Of a DNA stretch of 64,000 bases, positions 1-9,235 are shown in pieces. The DNA comes from Haliscomenobacter sp. Lineage in GTDB: Bacteria > Bacteroidota > Bacteroidia > Chitinophagales > Saprospiraceae. The stretch is taken from positions 40,464-104,463 of the forward strand of contig NZ_JADKCX010000015.1 in the NCBI RefSeq assembly GCF_016718685.1, written 5' to 3'. The position numbers and the translations under genes were made by a program. Each line of letters begins with the position of its first letter. Positions within the stretch are counted from its first letter, which is position 1. The notes below the pieces were generated by a model, which was not told the origin of the DNA, did no database searches, and saw only the letters and a list, made by a program, of their open reading frames with translations.

Positions 1-1
1 C

Positions 2-670
2 GATGAACCCGAAATTTTGAAGGTAGGCAACCCAGCGTTGCGGCCACAGTTTACGAATACTTTTGAATTGGGTTATCGCAGTTCCTGGCCTAAGGGCTAC
101 TGGTATTCTGCCTTGTACCACCGCATGGTTGATGGCACCAAAGTACGAATTGGTACCATTGTGCCTGGCAGTACGATCATTTACAACATTTACCAAAACG
201 CTGGAAACAGTTACAACACTGGTTTGGAGGGAGTCGTGCAGCAAAGTGTCAATAAGTGGTTTTCGGTCAGTGCCAATTTGAATATATACCGCAATGTCAT
301 CGATGCATTTACGGTAGAAAACAAATACCCGGTTCCTTCAACTTTTTCTTCCAATAAAGAAACCTATACTTCAGGTAGCGTCAAATTGAATACGTCTTTT
401 CAATTGCCTAAACGAACCGAAATCCAAATAAGCAGCATTTATCTTGCTCCTGACATCATTCCGCAAGGCGAGATTGGCGCACGTTTTTCGGTCAATATCG
501 GGATCAAAAAGACCATTCAACAGGGCAAAGGTGAGTTTTACTTGAATGGAACGGATATTCTGAATAGCTTGAAAATTCGTAAAACCATCACTGGAAACGG
601 GTTTTCGTATGTGACTACGGATTATTACGAAACACAGGCTTTTCGGGTGGGGTATAGTTGGAAGTTTTGA
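2..670 (+). CDS. TonB-dependent outer membrane receptor, C-terminal part (5' end outside window)
   Basis: The reading frame is open from base 2 and ends at the TGA at 668-670, so only the last 222 or so residues are present. The fragment opens with a KVGNPALRPQ stretch followed by an E/LGY segment, typical of the late barrel strands of TonB-dependent receptors (outer membrane beta-barrel family), then alternates amphipathic strands. It ends in an aromatic-rich strand (RVGYSWKF) with a terminal Phe, the usual signal for barrel assembly. The family imports siderophores, metals, vitamins or glycans; plug and substrate-specific parts lie outside the window. It is followed by an efflux operon with its own promoter, so a role in metal uptake is possible but not shown. 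Confidence is high for the barrel, low for the substrate. Confidence 0.85.
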   Translation, partial: DEPEILKVGNPALRPQFTNTFELGYRSSWPKGYWYSALYHRMVDGTKVRIGTIVPGSTIIYNIYQNAGNSYNTGLEGVVQQSVNKWFSVSANLNIYRNVIDAFTVENKYPVPSTFSSNKETYTSGSVKLNTSFQLPKRTEIQISSIYLAPDIIPQGEIGARFSVNIGIKKTIQQGKGEFYLNGTDILNSLKIRKTITGNGFSYVTTDYYETQAFRVGYSWKF

Positions 671-761
671 ATAAAGACTGATTTTCATCAATCTGCAAAT
701 GGATGAATGAACGAAAGCGCCGAGGCGCTAAATTTCCGCTCAATGATCTTATCAAAAGATG

Positions 762-769
762 TATCTTTG
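762..769 (+). promoter_or_regulatory. Bacteroidota-type -7 element (TATCTTTG)
   Basis: TATCTTTG matches the TAnnTTTG consensus of the Bacteroidota primary sigma factor. It lies 20 bases before the ATG of the His-rich gene at 790 and would start the first efflux operon. No clear -33 TTG was picked out. Confidence 0.5.
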
Positions 770-789
770 ACCAGGAAATCTGAGCACTC

Positions 790-1194
790 ATGCGAAAATG
801 GCTATTGATCTATCTGGTCTTAAACCTCCTGGCAATCCATTTGCCAAAGGAGTATGCCATTTCCCTATTTAAGCTGGGCAATCTGTTGGTACATTTTCAC
901 CAACACCAGCACGAAAGTGCCGAGCACAACTTTTTCCATTTCTTAGCAGACCATTACGCTCGGCATGAACACCACGATGCCGACCACGAAAACCACAAAA
1001 ATCTTCCCTTTCACCACCATCAAGGGGATTCAACCATTTCGGCACTTGCCCTGGTTTTTTTCTTTACACCACCTAATCTTGAAAAACCGCTTTTTTTGAA
1101 CGGTGCTCAGATTGCCGTTGTACAGAATTTTTCAGATCAAGATTGGTTACCCTCCCACGCGCCTGGAGACATTTGGCAACCACCCAAAGCTTAA
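790..1194 (+). CDS. Small His-rich membrane/periplasmic protein heading an RND efflux operon
   Basis: A 134-residue protein with a hydrophobic N-terminal segment (residues 4-18) and a central histidine- and acid-rich stretch (HFHQHQHES, HHDADHENH, FHHHQGD), then a second hydrophobic patch and a C-terminal IWQPPK motif. The His clusters suggest binding of Zn, Ni, Co or Cu at the periplasmic face. It sits 72 bp upstream of the RND adaptor and shares its direction and presumed promoter. Similar His-rich small proteins precede czc/cus operons in Bacteroidota (general knowledge). No catalytic motif is visible. It may buffer or deliver metal to the pump, which is inference. The initiator is the ATG after the TATCTTTG promoter. 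Confidence 0.7.
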   Translation: MRKWLLIYLVLNLLAIHLPKEYAISLFKLGNLLVHFHQHQHESAEHNFFHFLADHYARHEHHDADHENHKNLPFHHHQGDSTISALALVFFFTPPNLEKPLFLNGAQIAVVQNFSDQDWLPSHAPGDIWQPPKA

Positions 1195-1266
1195 TTCGCT
1201 CTTCTGAGCCGCACGATCGCTGCGGCTACATCATGCCATTTTTCTCTTAATTTCAATTGTATCCTA

Positions 1267-2784
1267 ATGAAAAAGTCATTGCTGCTACTGGCAGCGTTGT
1301 GCTATCTATTGGTGGCCTGCAACAGCAATTCCCCCGAGGCGGAAGCTGATCAGCCTCAAGATGCAGCTGTTGAACTCGAAGCCTTAGCTTATACCCTCTA
1401 CACTAGCAAAAGCGAACTTTTTGTGGAATTCAAACCCTTAGTGGTAGGAACTGAGAGCCGTTTTGCAGCACACTTCACCGCGCTCGGAGATTTGTTCAAA
1501 GCCATTGGCAAAGGTACGGTCAAACTTTCGCTGGTAGGCGAAGGAGCCAGCCAGTCCATCATGGCTACGGAACCAGAAGTGCCTGGCATTTTTCGCTTGC
1601 GCATGACGCCTGAAAAAGCCGGGAACTACAAACTGGTTTTTGATATCCAAACGCCTATCTATACCGATCAAATCATCATCGAAAACGTAAAAGTTTATCC
1701 TGATGAAAAAACCGCAATTGCTCAACAACCCGAAGCGTCGGGCGGGGGCAACGACATTACTTACCTAAAAGAACAGGCCTGGAAAGTGGAATTTGCCAAC
1801 GCCCCCGCTCAAATAGAACTTTTCAGTGAAGTCATTCGGACGGGAGGACAGATTCTGGCAGCTCCTGGCGACGAAGCAGTGGTGACCACGCAGATCAGTG
1901 GGGTTGTTTCATTTACTGGAAAAAACTTTCTCCCTGGCAGTAGCATTCCCGCTGGCATGTCGCTTTTCACTGTAAAAAGTAACGAAGTGGTGCAAAGCAA
2001 CCTGGGGGCAGAAGTGACCAAAGCAGAGACGGATTTGGCTACCACCAAAAAGAATTTTGAACGTGCCAGTGAATTGATCAAAGACAAAATCATTTCCGAA
2101 CGGGAATTTTTGGAGGCACAATTGCGCTATGAAAATGCCCAAACACAACTCAAGGCTGTATCCGTTTCCAGAAATTTCAACCAAAATCGGCAAAGGATCA
2201 CCGCACCAATGGGTGGTTTTTTGAAAAACATCCTGGTGGAAAACGGGCAATTTGTAAACGCCGGGCAACCATTAGCGACCATTTCCAAAAACAAAAAATT
2301 GCTCTTGCGGGCCGATGTGTCGCAACGATACTTCTCAAAACTTGCAGCGATCACGGCAGCCAATTTTAAAACCACCGATAGCGAACAGGTTTTTAATACC
2401 GGCCAATTGAATGGCAAGGTCTTGTCTTTTGGTAAAACTGCGGTGGCCAATTCTCCCTTCGTGCCCTTTACCTTTGAAATGGACAATGTCGGTAATTTCA
2501 TTCCCGGCTCCGTAGTAGAAGTGTTTTTGCAAGCAGCTTCCCAACCCGCTTTGGTGGTGCCAGTGACCGCATTGCTGGAAGAACAAGGTGTTTTTTACGT
2601 GTACGTACAAACCGAAGGGGAAAGTTTCCAGAAACGGGAAGTAAAAATTGGTGCAGCGGATGGACTCCGGGTACAGATCCTTTCCGGCATTGCCGAAGGC
2701 GAACGGGTAGTAACCAAAGGGGCGTATCAAATTAAATTGTCAACCGCGTCAGGTACCCTGCCTGCGCATGGACACGAACACTAA
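1267..2784 (+). CDS. RND efflux periplasmic adaptor lipoprotein (CzcB/CusB family)
   Basis: A 505-residue membrane fusion protein. The N-terminus is a lipoprotein signal with lipobox LLVAC (Cys near residue 18), so it should be anchored in the inner membrane facing the periplasm. An N-terminal beta domain of about 130 residues is followed by a barrel-sandwich/lipoyl half (residues 190-240), an alpha-helical hairpin (about 245-300, coiled coil rich in A/E/K/Q), the second lipoyl half (ITAPMGGFLKNILVENGQFV), and beta-barrel and membrane-proximal domains. The C-terminus ends HGHEH, a possible metal ligand. It links the pump at 2796 to the outer membrane factor at 5882; the gap to the pump gene is 11 bp. 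Family and role are secure; the metal (Zn/Co/Cd or Cu) is not determined. Confidence 0.9.
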   Translation: MKKSLLLLAALCYLLVACNSNSPEAEADQPQDAAVELEALAYTLYTSKSELFVEFKPLVVGTESRFAAHFTALGDLFKAIGKGTVKLSLVGEGASQSIMATEPEVPGIFRLRMTPEKAGNYKLVFDIQTPIYTDQIIIENVKVYPDEKTAIAQQPEASGGGNDITYLKEQAWKVEFANAPAQIELFSEVIRTGGQILAAPGDEAVVTTQISGVVSFTGKNFLPGSSIPAGMSLFTVKSNEVVQSNLGAEVTKAETDLATTKKNFERASELIKDKIISEREFLEAQLRYENAQTQLKAVSVSRNFNQNRQRITAPMGGFLKNILVENGQFVNAGQPLATISKNKKLLLRADVSQRYFSKLAAITAANFKTTDSEQVFNTGQLNGKVLSFGKTAVANSPFVPFTFEMDNVGNFIPGSVVEVFLQAASQPALVVPVTALLEEQGVFYVYVQTEGESFQKREVKIGAADGLRVQILSGIAEGERVVTKGAYQIKLSTASGTLPAHGHEH

Positions 2785-2795
2785 ACCCCCAAATC

Positions 2796-5700
2796 ATGCT
2801 GAATAAAATAATTGATTTTGCGCTGCACAACCGCTTGTTGGTCATTGTAGCCTCGGTTTTGCTCATCGTGTTTGGTTCTTATGTCGCCTCGCAGATGGAA
2901 GTAGATGTATTTCCTGACCTCACGGCACCAACGGTGGTGGTACTCACCGAAGCACACGGTATGGCCCCCGAAGAGGTTGAAAAACTGGTTACTTTCCCCC
3001 TGGAAACGGCAGTCAATGGCGCTACCAATGTACGCCGGGTTCGCTCTTCCTCATCAGCGGGGATTTCGATAGTATGGATAGAATTTGAATGGAATACCGA
3101 TATTTTTAAAGCCCGGCAGATTGTCAACGAAAAGATAGTGGCCATCAGCGAACGGCTCCCAGTCGGCGTAGGCACTCCAACCATGGCCCCGCAAGCGAGC
3201 ATCATGGGCGAAATCATGCTGATCAGCCTTACTGCCGATAGCACTTCCCAAATGGATTTGCGCACCATTGCCGACTGGTCGCTGCGCCCGCGCTTACTGG
3301 CTACTGGCGGTGTAGCTCAGGTAATCGTCATTGGCGGTGAGTACAAGCAGTACCAAATCCTGGCTTCTCCCCAAAAGATGAATTACTTCGGGGTATCCTT
3401 CAATGAGCTTTTAAAAGCTTGCCAGGAAGCCAACGGCAATTCATCGGGTGGTTTTTTGAACGAATACAGCAACGAGTACATCGTGCGCGGCATGGGCAGA
3501 ACCAGCGATCTGGCTGAACTCGGAAAATCGGTCATCAAAACCACAGCAGAAGGAACGGTAAAAATTGAGGATGTAGCTAAACTCCAAATTGGGGCTTCAC
3601 CCAAAATCGGAGATGGCTCCCTGCGCGGCAAACCTGCGGTGATCCTCACCGTGATGAAGCAACCTGCAACCAATACCCTGGCTTTGACGGAAACCATCGA
3701 TCGTGCCGTTGCCGATTTGTCGAAAACCCTGCCTTCCGACGTTCAGATCAACACCCGTATTTTCAGGCAAGCGGATTTCATCAAAGCTTCCATCAACAAC
3801 ATTCAAAAAACCCTGTTGGAAGGCAGTGTTTTTGTGGTGATTATTCTCCTCTTGTTTTTGATGAACTGGCGCGCCACGCTCATTTCCCTGCTGGCCATTC
3901 CCATTTCCCTGATCGTAGCCATTTTGACCTTGCGCTGGTTGGGTTTTACGATCAACACCATGAGCCTGGGAGGTATGGCCATTGCCATTGGTGCCTTGGT
4001 GGACGATGCCATTATTGATGTCGAAAATGTATTCAAACGCTTAAAACAGAATGCGGCTTTGGCGCCCACTGAACGAAGAGGAATCCTCCCGGTCGTTTTT
4101 GACGCCTCAGTAGAAATTCGAACCAGCATCATCAATGCTACCTTCATCATCATCGTGGCTTTTGTGCCGCTGTTTTTTTTGTCGGGTATGGAAGGTAAGC
4201 TACTGGCACCGCTGGGCATCGCTTTCATTGTGTCCTTGTTTGCCTCGCTCATTGTGTCTATCACCCTCACCCCGGTGCTAGCCAGTTACCTCTTGTCGAA
4301 CGAAAAAATGCTGCAACGACAGCATGGCGAAAGCTGGTTGGTACGGCACTTACAAAACGGGTATGCCGTAGTGTTAAAAGCAGCCATGCGGGCCAAATTC
4401 GTCGTCATTGCCCTGGCTTTGATATTGTTTGGCGTGGCGATTTATTTGCTTTCCGGTTTGGGGCGGAGCTTTTTACCGGAATTCAATGAAGGTTCGCTGG
4501 TCATTTCCTCGGTCAGTTTACCTGGCATTTCCCTGGCTGAGAGCAACAAAATTGGCAACCGGGTAGAGGCAGAACTGCTGAGTATCCCCGAAATCCAAAC
4601 CACCACCCGACGTACGGGCAGAGCTGAATTGGACGAACATGCACAAGGGGTGAACGCTGCCGAAATAGACGCGCCATTTGTGCTCAAAGACCGTACACGC
4701 GCTGAATTCATGGAAGAAGTGCGGGCTAAATTGGCCAATGTTTCGGGGGCAAACATTACCATTGGGCAACCGATTGGGCACCGCATCGACCACATGCTTT
4801 CCGGTACACGTGCCAACATTGCCATTAAAATTTTTGGCGCAGATCTGGCAAAACTGTTTTCGCTTTCCAATGAAATCAAAACTGCAATTTCCGCCATCGA
4901 TGGCTTGGTAGATTTGAGTGTGGAACAGCAAATTGAAATTCCGCAGGTGCAAATCAAAGCAAAACGGGATTTACTTAACCATTACGGCATTTCTATTGGC
5001 GCTTTTAATGAATTCGTCGATGTGGCATTTGCGGGCGAAAAAGTATCCGAAATTTATGAAGGCAGCAAAAGTTTCGACCTGATCCTCCGCTTTGACGATA
5101 CCAATCGGGGCACGATCGAAAACATTCGCAATACCCTGATTGATGGCGCAGATGGACAAAAAATCCCTTTGCACGCCGTTGCCGAAATCGTCAGTACTTC
5201 CGGACCAAACACCATCAACCGGGAAAATGTACAACGCAAAACAGTGGTATCGGTGAATGTAGTTGGTCGGGATCAAAAGAGCGCGGTTGAAGAAATTCAA
5301 AAAGTAGTGGCCGAAAACAGTCAACTACCCGAAGGATACCGCATTGAGTATGGCGGTCAGTTCGAAGCTGAAGCCGAAGCCTCCAAAACCCTGATGTTCG
5401 CTTCGCTACTCTCCCTTTTGGTGATTTTCCTCTTGCTGTTTCAGGAATTCAAAGACTTGAAAATGGCTTCCATCATCCTGTTGAATTTGCCACTGGCCTT
5501 GATTGGTGGGGTATTCAGCATTTGGATCACTTCCGGCATTTTGAGCATTCCAGCGATCATTGGGTTCATCACCCTATTTGGCGTGGCTACCCGCAACGGC
5601 ATCCTGCTGGTATCGCGTTACCAAACCCTGCAAAATGAAGGCAGACCGCTTTATGAAACCGTGATCAGCGGGTCGATTGACCGCTTGAGCCCCATTTTGA

Positions 5701-5885
5701 TGACCGCGCTCACCGCAGGGCTTGCCCTCATCCCGCTGGCCATTGCAGGCGATTTACCCGGCAATGAAATCCAAAGCCCCATGGCCAAGGTCATTTTGGG
5801 TGGTTTACTGACCTCTACCTTGCTCAATGTGTTCATCGTGCCGGTCGTCTATTTTCTCATCCACGCTAAAAAGGAAGTACAATGA
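2796..5885 (+). CDS. Heavy-metal RND efflux pump (CzcA/CusA family)
   Basis: A 1029-residue inner membrane proton/metal antiporter of the HME-RND family, full length. TM1 is at residues 10-30, followed by the porter domain opening VDVFPDLTAPTVVV. TM2-6 lie at about 335-500, including TM4 with the proton-relay acids in AIAIGALVDDAIIDVENV. A second porter loop and TM8-12 (about 870-1020) follow. The PDLTAP and GMAPEEVE signatures are of the CzcA type rather than the copper/silver CusA type. The end overlaps the next gene by four bases (ATGA), showing translational coupling. The neighbours supply adaptor and outer membrane channel, making a complete tripartite pump. It is intact, unlike the third pump of this window at 21.5 kb. 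Confidence 0.93.
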   Translation: MLNKIIDFALHNRLLVIVASVLLIVFGSYVASQMEVDVFPDLTAPTVVVLTEAHGMAPEEVEKLVTFPLETAVNGATNVRRVRSSSSAGISIVWIEFEWNTDIFKARQIVNEKIVAISERLPVGVGTPTMAPQASIMGEIMLISLTADSTSQMDLRTIADWSLRPRLLATGGVAQVIVIGGEYKQYQILASPQKMNYFGVSFNELLKACQEANGNSSGGFLNEYSNEYIVRGMGRTSDLAELGKSVIKTTAEGTVKIEDVAKLQIGASPKIGDGSLRGKPAVILTVMKQPATNTLALTETIDRAVADLSKTLPSDVQINTRIFRQADFIKASINNIQKTLLEGSVFVVIILLLFLMNWRATLISLLAIPISLIVAILTLRWLGFTINTMSLGGMAIAIGALVDDAIIDVENVFKRLKQNAALAPTERRGILPVVFDASVEIRTSIINATFIIIVAFVPLFFLSGMEGKLLAPLGIAFIVSLFASLIVSITLTPVLASYLLSNEKMLQRQHGESWLVRHLQNGYAVVLKAAMRAKFVVIALALILFGVAIYLLSGLGRSFLPEFNEGSLVISSVSLPGISLAESNKIGNRVEAELLSIPEIQTTTRRTGRAELDEHAQGVNAAEIDAPFVLKDRTRAEFMEEVRAKLANVSGANITIGQPIGHRIDHMLSGTRANIAIKIFGADLAKLFSLSNEIKTAISAIDGLVDLSVEQQIEIPQVQIKAKRDLLNHYGISIGAFNEFVDVAFAGEKVSEIYEGSKSFDLILRFDDTNRGTIENIRNTLIDGADGQKIPLHAVAEIVSTSGPNTINRENVQRKTVVSVNVVGRDQKSAVEEIQKVVAENSQLPEGYRIEYGGQFEAEAEASKTLMFASLLSLLVIFLLLFQEFKDLKMASIILLNLPLALIGGVFSIWITSGILSIPAIIGFITLFGVATRNGILLVSRYQTLQNEGRPLYETVISGSIDRLSPILMTALTAGLALIPLAIAGDLPGNEIQSPMAKVILGGLLTSTLLNVFIVPVVYFLIHAKKEVQ

Positions 5886-7066
5886 GCCGCATAAGCATAT
5901 TAATCCAACTGTTGATCTTGCTTCTGGCTGTGAATGTCCAGGGGCAAAGCAACATCGAAAACGTTTTGGCTTCCATCGAAAAAAACAATAAAACGCTGGT
6001 TTCGCAGCGCCAATATTGGGAGGCCAAAAAGTTGGAATACAAAACCGGGCTGACGCTTCCCAATCCGACCGTTCAAGGTCAATACTTGCTCGGCTCACCC
6101 GCCACGGCAGGCAACCAGACCGATTTTTTTGCGGTGCAGCCTTTTGATTTTCCTTCCGTCTATAAAAAGCGCAAAGCGCTGGCACAGGCGCAAGGAGCTT
6201 TGAGCGGCAACAAATTGGCGGAGTTGCGGAAGGATATTCTGCTGGAAGCTAAACTCAGTTGCCTGGAGTTGGTCTACCGCCAGCAATTGCGGCAGCACCT
6301 GAGCCGTCGCCGCAGGAGTTTGGAAACTTTGCAACGCGACTTTGAAACCAAACTAAGGCAAGGCGAAGGCAATATCCTGAACGTCAACAAAGTCAAATTG
6401 CAATTGCTGGAAACTCAGCAACTGGAGCGCGAAAACACCAGTGCCGAAGTTCGTTTACAAACTTACCTGCGCGAACTGAATGGAGGCACTGCGGTGGTTT
6501 TTGTAGATACCCTTTATCCTGCTTTGCCCGCCGAACAAAGTTTTGAACAACTCGAACAAGCCGCTGAAATCGTTGATCCTCTGCTCAAATCCTTGCAGGA
6601 GGAACAACAAATTGCGCAGCAGCAACTCGGCTTGAGCAAAAGCTGGCGGCTACCCAAATTTGAACTGGGCTACCACTATCAAAGTATTCTAGGGCAACGC
6701 TTCAATGGTTTGCATGTGGGGCTGAGCTTACCCTTGTGGGAACACAAATACCGCATGGAGCAGCAAGAAGCGCAGGTACAGTTCAGCGATTTGCAAGTAC
6801 TGACCCACCGCAACGAGCACTACCATGAACTCAAAGCTTTGTACGAAGAACAAAGGGCACTACAAGAAATGCTGCAACAATACAACACTGCGCTGAGCGG
6901 TATCCAAAGTATTGCCCTGCTGGACAAAGCCCTGGCCCTAGGCGAGATCAGCACTGCGGAGTATTTTTTGGAATGGAGCTTGTACCAAAATGCACAATTG
7001 CGGCAGTTGGAAACGGAGTGGGCGTTTCAGCAGGTGGCGGCAAAGTTGTATCAGTATTTGTTGTAG
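5882..7066 (+). CDS. TolC-like outer membrane factor of the first RND system
   Basis: A 394-residue protein with a Sec signal peptide (residues 1-20, ending near VQGQ) and the repeated long alpha-helical segments of the outer membrane efflux (OEP/TolC) family. The coiled-coil regions are rich in Q, E, L and R (about 95-180 and 200-290), with beta segments such as LGYHYQSILG and GLHVGLSLPLWEHKYR. It forms the trimeric exit duct for the adaptor and pump encoded immediately upstream, and its ATG overlaps the pump stop codon. A strong inverted repeat follows at 7071-7104, so the operon probably ends here. Confidence 0.9.
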   Translation: MSRISILIQLLILLLAVNVQGQSNIENVLASIEKNNKTLVSQRQYWEAKKLEYKTGLTLPNPTVQGQYLLGSPATAGNQTDFFAVQPFDFPSVYKKRKALAQAQGALSGNKLAELRKDILLEAKLSCLELVYRQQLRQHLSRRRRSLETLQRDFETKLRQGEGNILNVNKVKLQLLETQQLERENTSAEVRLQTYLRELNGGTAVVFVDTLYPALPAEQSFEQLEQAAEIVDPLLKSLQEEQQIAQQQLGLSKSWRLPKFELGYHYQSILGQRFNGLHVGLSLPLWEHKYRMEQQEAQVQFSDLQVLTHRNEHYHELKALYEEQRALQEMLQQYNTALSGIQSIALLDKALALGEISTAEYFLEWSLYQNAQLRQLETEWAFQQVAAKLYQYLL

Positions 7067-7070
7067 GGGC

Positions 7071-7104
7071 GAGGGTTTTCGCAAGAATTTTTGCGAAAAC
7101 CCTC
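7071..7104 (+). terminator. 14-bp stem, 6-nt loop hairpin after the first efflux operon
   Basis: GAGGGTTTTCGCAA and its exact complement flank the loop GAATTT, starting 4 bases after the tolC-like stop codon. No T-run follows, but the stem contains T/A tracts that work in either direction. It is likely the transcription end of the operon. Confidence 0.6.
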
Positions 7105-7145
7105 CAATCACTATGGAGAACACAAACACAAACGAGCAGGACAGC

Positions 7146-7474
7146 CTATTCATACCCCAAAACCTCCCGCACACTCACCCGCTTGGCTTGATAAGCAGGT
7201 ACCAAACTCAACAGGAACGACACCACCAAAACAATGCCCAACCAACAAACCACCCAATTGACACAAATCCAGCGCTTCAAACCCTCTCCGCCCACCATCC
7301 ATAGGGCCTACTGCCAACTTGTGCCAAGCGTTCTTGCGCCAATGACAAGCGCTTATTTTTGGGAATTTTGCCCACAAAATCCATAGCCAGCAAAATGTTT
7401 TCCAAAACCGTGAGTGTGGGAAGGAGTTGAAAAAATTGAAAAACGATGCCCACATTTTCTCCGCGCCAACGCAC
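7146..7474 (-). pseudogene. Remnant of an ABC transporter (LolD-like ATPase piece plus FtsX-type permease tail)
   Basis: Read on the minus strand, 7474-7277 encodes an internal ATPase piece: RWRGENVGIVFQFFQLLP (the Q-loop region of LolD/MacB ATPases) followed by TLTVLENILLAMDF. About 15-130 bases further on, 7262-7146 encodes the last 38 residues of an FtsX/MacB-like permease, a hydrophobic helix ending LVPAYQAKRVSVREVLGYE, followed by a stop. The Walker A, signature and Walker B regions and nearly all of the permease are missing, so this is a deletion relic rather than a working gene. It lies between the efflux operon and the di-haem oxidoreductase operon. No replacement copy is in the window. 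Confidence 0.7.
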
Positions 7475-7513
7475 CAGTTGATGGCAAGGGCATGGCGACT
7501 TGGCGGCAAATAA

Positions 7514-7529
7514 TTTAGACTGGTCTAAA
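7514..7529. promoter_or_regulatory. Perfect 7-2-7 palindrome, likely operator
   Basis: TTTAGACTGGTCTAAA is a perfect dyad (TTTAGAC, TG, GTCTAAA) about 28 bp upstream of the -7 element at 7558, so it overlies the -33 region or lies just upstream of it. Dyads of the TAGAC-N2-GTCTA form are typical of TetR/NemR-like repressor sites (family knowledge). The regulator is not in the window. Confidence 0.5.
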
Positions 7530-7557
7530 ATAATTTTTCAACTAAACAAAATACATT

Positions 7558-7565
7558 TACCTTTG
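7558..7565 (+). promoter_or_regulatory. -7 element (TACCTTTG) of the di-haem oxidoreductase operon
   Basis: TACCTTTG fits TAnnTTTG and is 22 bases before the chosen ATG at 7588. The sequence continues GCACC, a common start-site context in this phylum. Confidence 0.55.
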
Positions 7566-7587
7566 CACCAAGATAAACCACTTGGTC

Positions 7588-8790
7588 ATGGGAAAAAACT
7601 TCATTTACCTTTTATTCACCCTCTTTTGCTGTGCCATTTTGTTCAGCACCTGCGAAAAAATTCTACCTCCCGCTCCAGCTGAAAACGAGCTGCTCGATGG
7701 CCCCATTCCAGGACTCACCGGAGCCGAAAATGCGCGATTCTTAAAGGGAGACATCGCATTCAATGACGAAATTTTTACCCCTCAAACGGGTTTAGGTCCT
7801 TTGTTTGTGGCTACTTCCTGTGGCAGTTGTCATGCTGGAGATGGCAAGGGCACTCCGTTTACCACCCTGACCCGCTTTGGCCAAACAGACCATACAGGCA
7901 ATCAGTTTTTACACCTTGGTGGCCCTCAATTACAACACCGTGCAGTGCTTGGCGTTCAGCCTGAAGGGATTCCCAATGGAGCCACCTTTTCAAGATTTAC
8001 CCCACCCGCGAATACCGGCTTGGGTTTCTTAGACTTTGTAACGGATGCGGATATTGTAGCCATGTCCGACCCTGATGATAACAATGGAGATGGGATTTCG
8101 GGCGTACCCAATTGGATCTATTTACGCGAATATGTAGCGTCCCGAGCAAACGCTATTGCTCAAAGCGGTAAACACATTGGCCGTTTTGGTAAAAAAGCGG
8201 CGACCTACGACCTCTTGCAACAAACCGCCACGGCCTACAACCAGGACATGGGCATTACTTCTAATTTTGAGCCCTACGATTCCTATACTGGCCATGAAAT
8301 TGACCCCGAAGTATCCAACCAAACCATTCAGGATGTGGTTTTTTACCTACAAACGCTCAAAGTTCCCCTTCCACGGGCATCAGAAAATGCGGCAGTAACG
8401 GCACGCAAACAGATTTTTCAAAAAATACAATGTGCAGCTTGTCACCGTCCCGAACTCAAAACGGGTTACTCGCCCATTGCGGTACTTTCATTCAAGACCT
8501 TTCAACCTTATACCGACCTGCTTTTGCACGACATGGGCGCTGCGCTCAACGACGGCTACACGGAGGGCTCGGCGACAACTGCTGAATGGCGCACGCCCCC
8601 GCTCTGGGGCTTGGGATTATCCAAAAACTCCCAGGGTGGTAAATATTTTTTGTTGCACGACGGGCGAGCCAAAAGCATCGAGGAAGCCATCTTGCTGCAC
8701 GGCGGTGAAGCCCAAAATAGCAAAGCCCTGTACCAGGCACTTTCGCCGCAGGAAAAACAACAATTGATTCAATTTTTAGAAAGCCTGTAA
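7588..8790 (+). CDS. Di-haem oxidoreductase lipoprotein (DUF1111/DHOR, putative peroxidase family)
   Basis: A 400-residue secreted c-type cytochrome. The ATG at 7588 gives a compact lipoprotein signal with lipobox LFSTC (Cys about residue 22); an upstream TTG at 7582 would add two residues and is less likely. Two CxxCH haem-binding motifs are visible: CGSCH near residue 78 and CAACH near residue 282. The second is followed by YSPIAVLSFKTFQPYTDLLLHDMG, and a region WRTPPLWGLGLS characteristic of the di-haem oxidoreductase family comes later. Homologues act as periplasmic electron carriers or peroxidase-like enzymes; the substrate is unknown here. It is followed after 4 bp by a Rieske protein and then a porin, which suggests an electron-transfer module at the cell envelope. 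Confidence 0.85.
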   Translation: MGKNFIYLLFTLFCCAILFSTCEKILPPAPAENELLDGPIPGLTGAENARFLKGDIAFNDEIFTPQTGLGPLFVATSCGSCHAGDGKGTPFTTLTRFGQTDHTGNQFLHLGGPQLQHRAVLGVQPEGIPNGATFSRFTPPANTGLGFLDFVTDADIVAMSDPDDNNGDGISGVPNWIYLREYVASRANAIAQSGKHIGRFGKKAATYDLLQQTATAYNQDMGITSNFEPYDSYTGHEIDPEVSNQTIQDVVFYLQTLKVPLPRASENAAVTARKQIFQKIQCAACHRPELKTGYSPIAVLSFKTFQPYTDLLLHDMGAALNDGYTEGSATTAEWRTPPLWGLGLSKNSQGGKYFLLHDGRAKSIEEAILLHGGEAQNSKALYQALSPQEKQQLIQFLESL

Positions 8791-8794
8791 ACCG

Positions 8795-9235
8795 ATGGAA
8801 AGACGAGAATTTATCAAAAAATCCTGCCTGACTTGCGCAGGCCTGAGTTTGTCCACCGCATTGATGCAAAGTTGTAGTTCTGCATATGTAGTAATGGGGA
8901 GCATTGAGGACAATCGCATTGCGTTGAAAAAATCCGAGTTTTTTTACCTCAAAAAGGAAAAACCCATGATCCGGGAATGGGTATTGGTGAAAACCGAAAA
9001 AATCCCGCTACCCATTGGCGTGTATCGCTTTGACGACAACAAATACGCTGCGACTTATTTGGAATGTGCTCACCAGCAATGTGAAGTTCAACCCGAAGGT
9101 GACCATCTACAATGCCCTTGTCACGGCTCTGAATATTCCAATACGGGCAAGTTACAAAAAGGACCCGCCGAGGCTGATTTAAAATCCTTTTCCCTCACTA
9201 CCGATGAGGAGAACATTTATATCCTATTAAAATGA
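8795..9235 (+). CDS. Secreted Rieske [2Fe-2S] protein
   Basis: A 146-residue protein. The N-terminus has RREFIKKSC followed by a hydrophobic segment and a Cys at about residue 27 (LMQSC), consistent with a Tat-like signal and lipid attachment. The Rieske cluster ligands are clear: C-A-H in CAHQQCEV and C-P-C-H in CPCHGSEYS, followed by the GKLQKGPA loop. It should carry one [2Fe-2S] cluster in the periplasm and exchange electrons with the di-haem oxidoreductase encoded just upstream (inference from the 4-bp gap). Its stop codon overlaps the start of the porin gene by four bases (ATGA). Confidence 0.88.
   Translation: MERREFIKKSCLTCAGLSLSTALMQSCSSAYVVMGSIEDNRIALKKSEFFYLKKEKPMIREWVLVKTEKIPLPIGVYRFDDNKYAATYLECAHQQCEVQPEGDHLQCPCHGSEYSNTGKLQKGPAEADLKSFSLTTDEENIYILLK

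Noticed and set aside
4442..4957. 171-residue open frame antisense to the first RND pump, and similar long antisense frames across the other pumps and ATPases
   Set aside because: Each lies opposite a well-supported conserved gene, has no family pattern and reflects codon bias of the sense strand.
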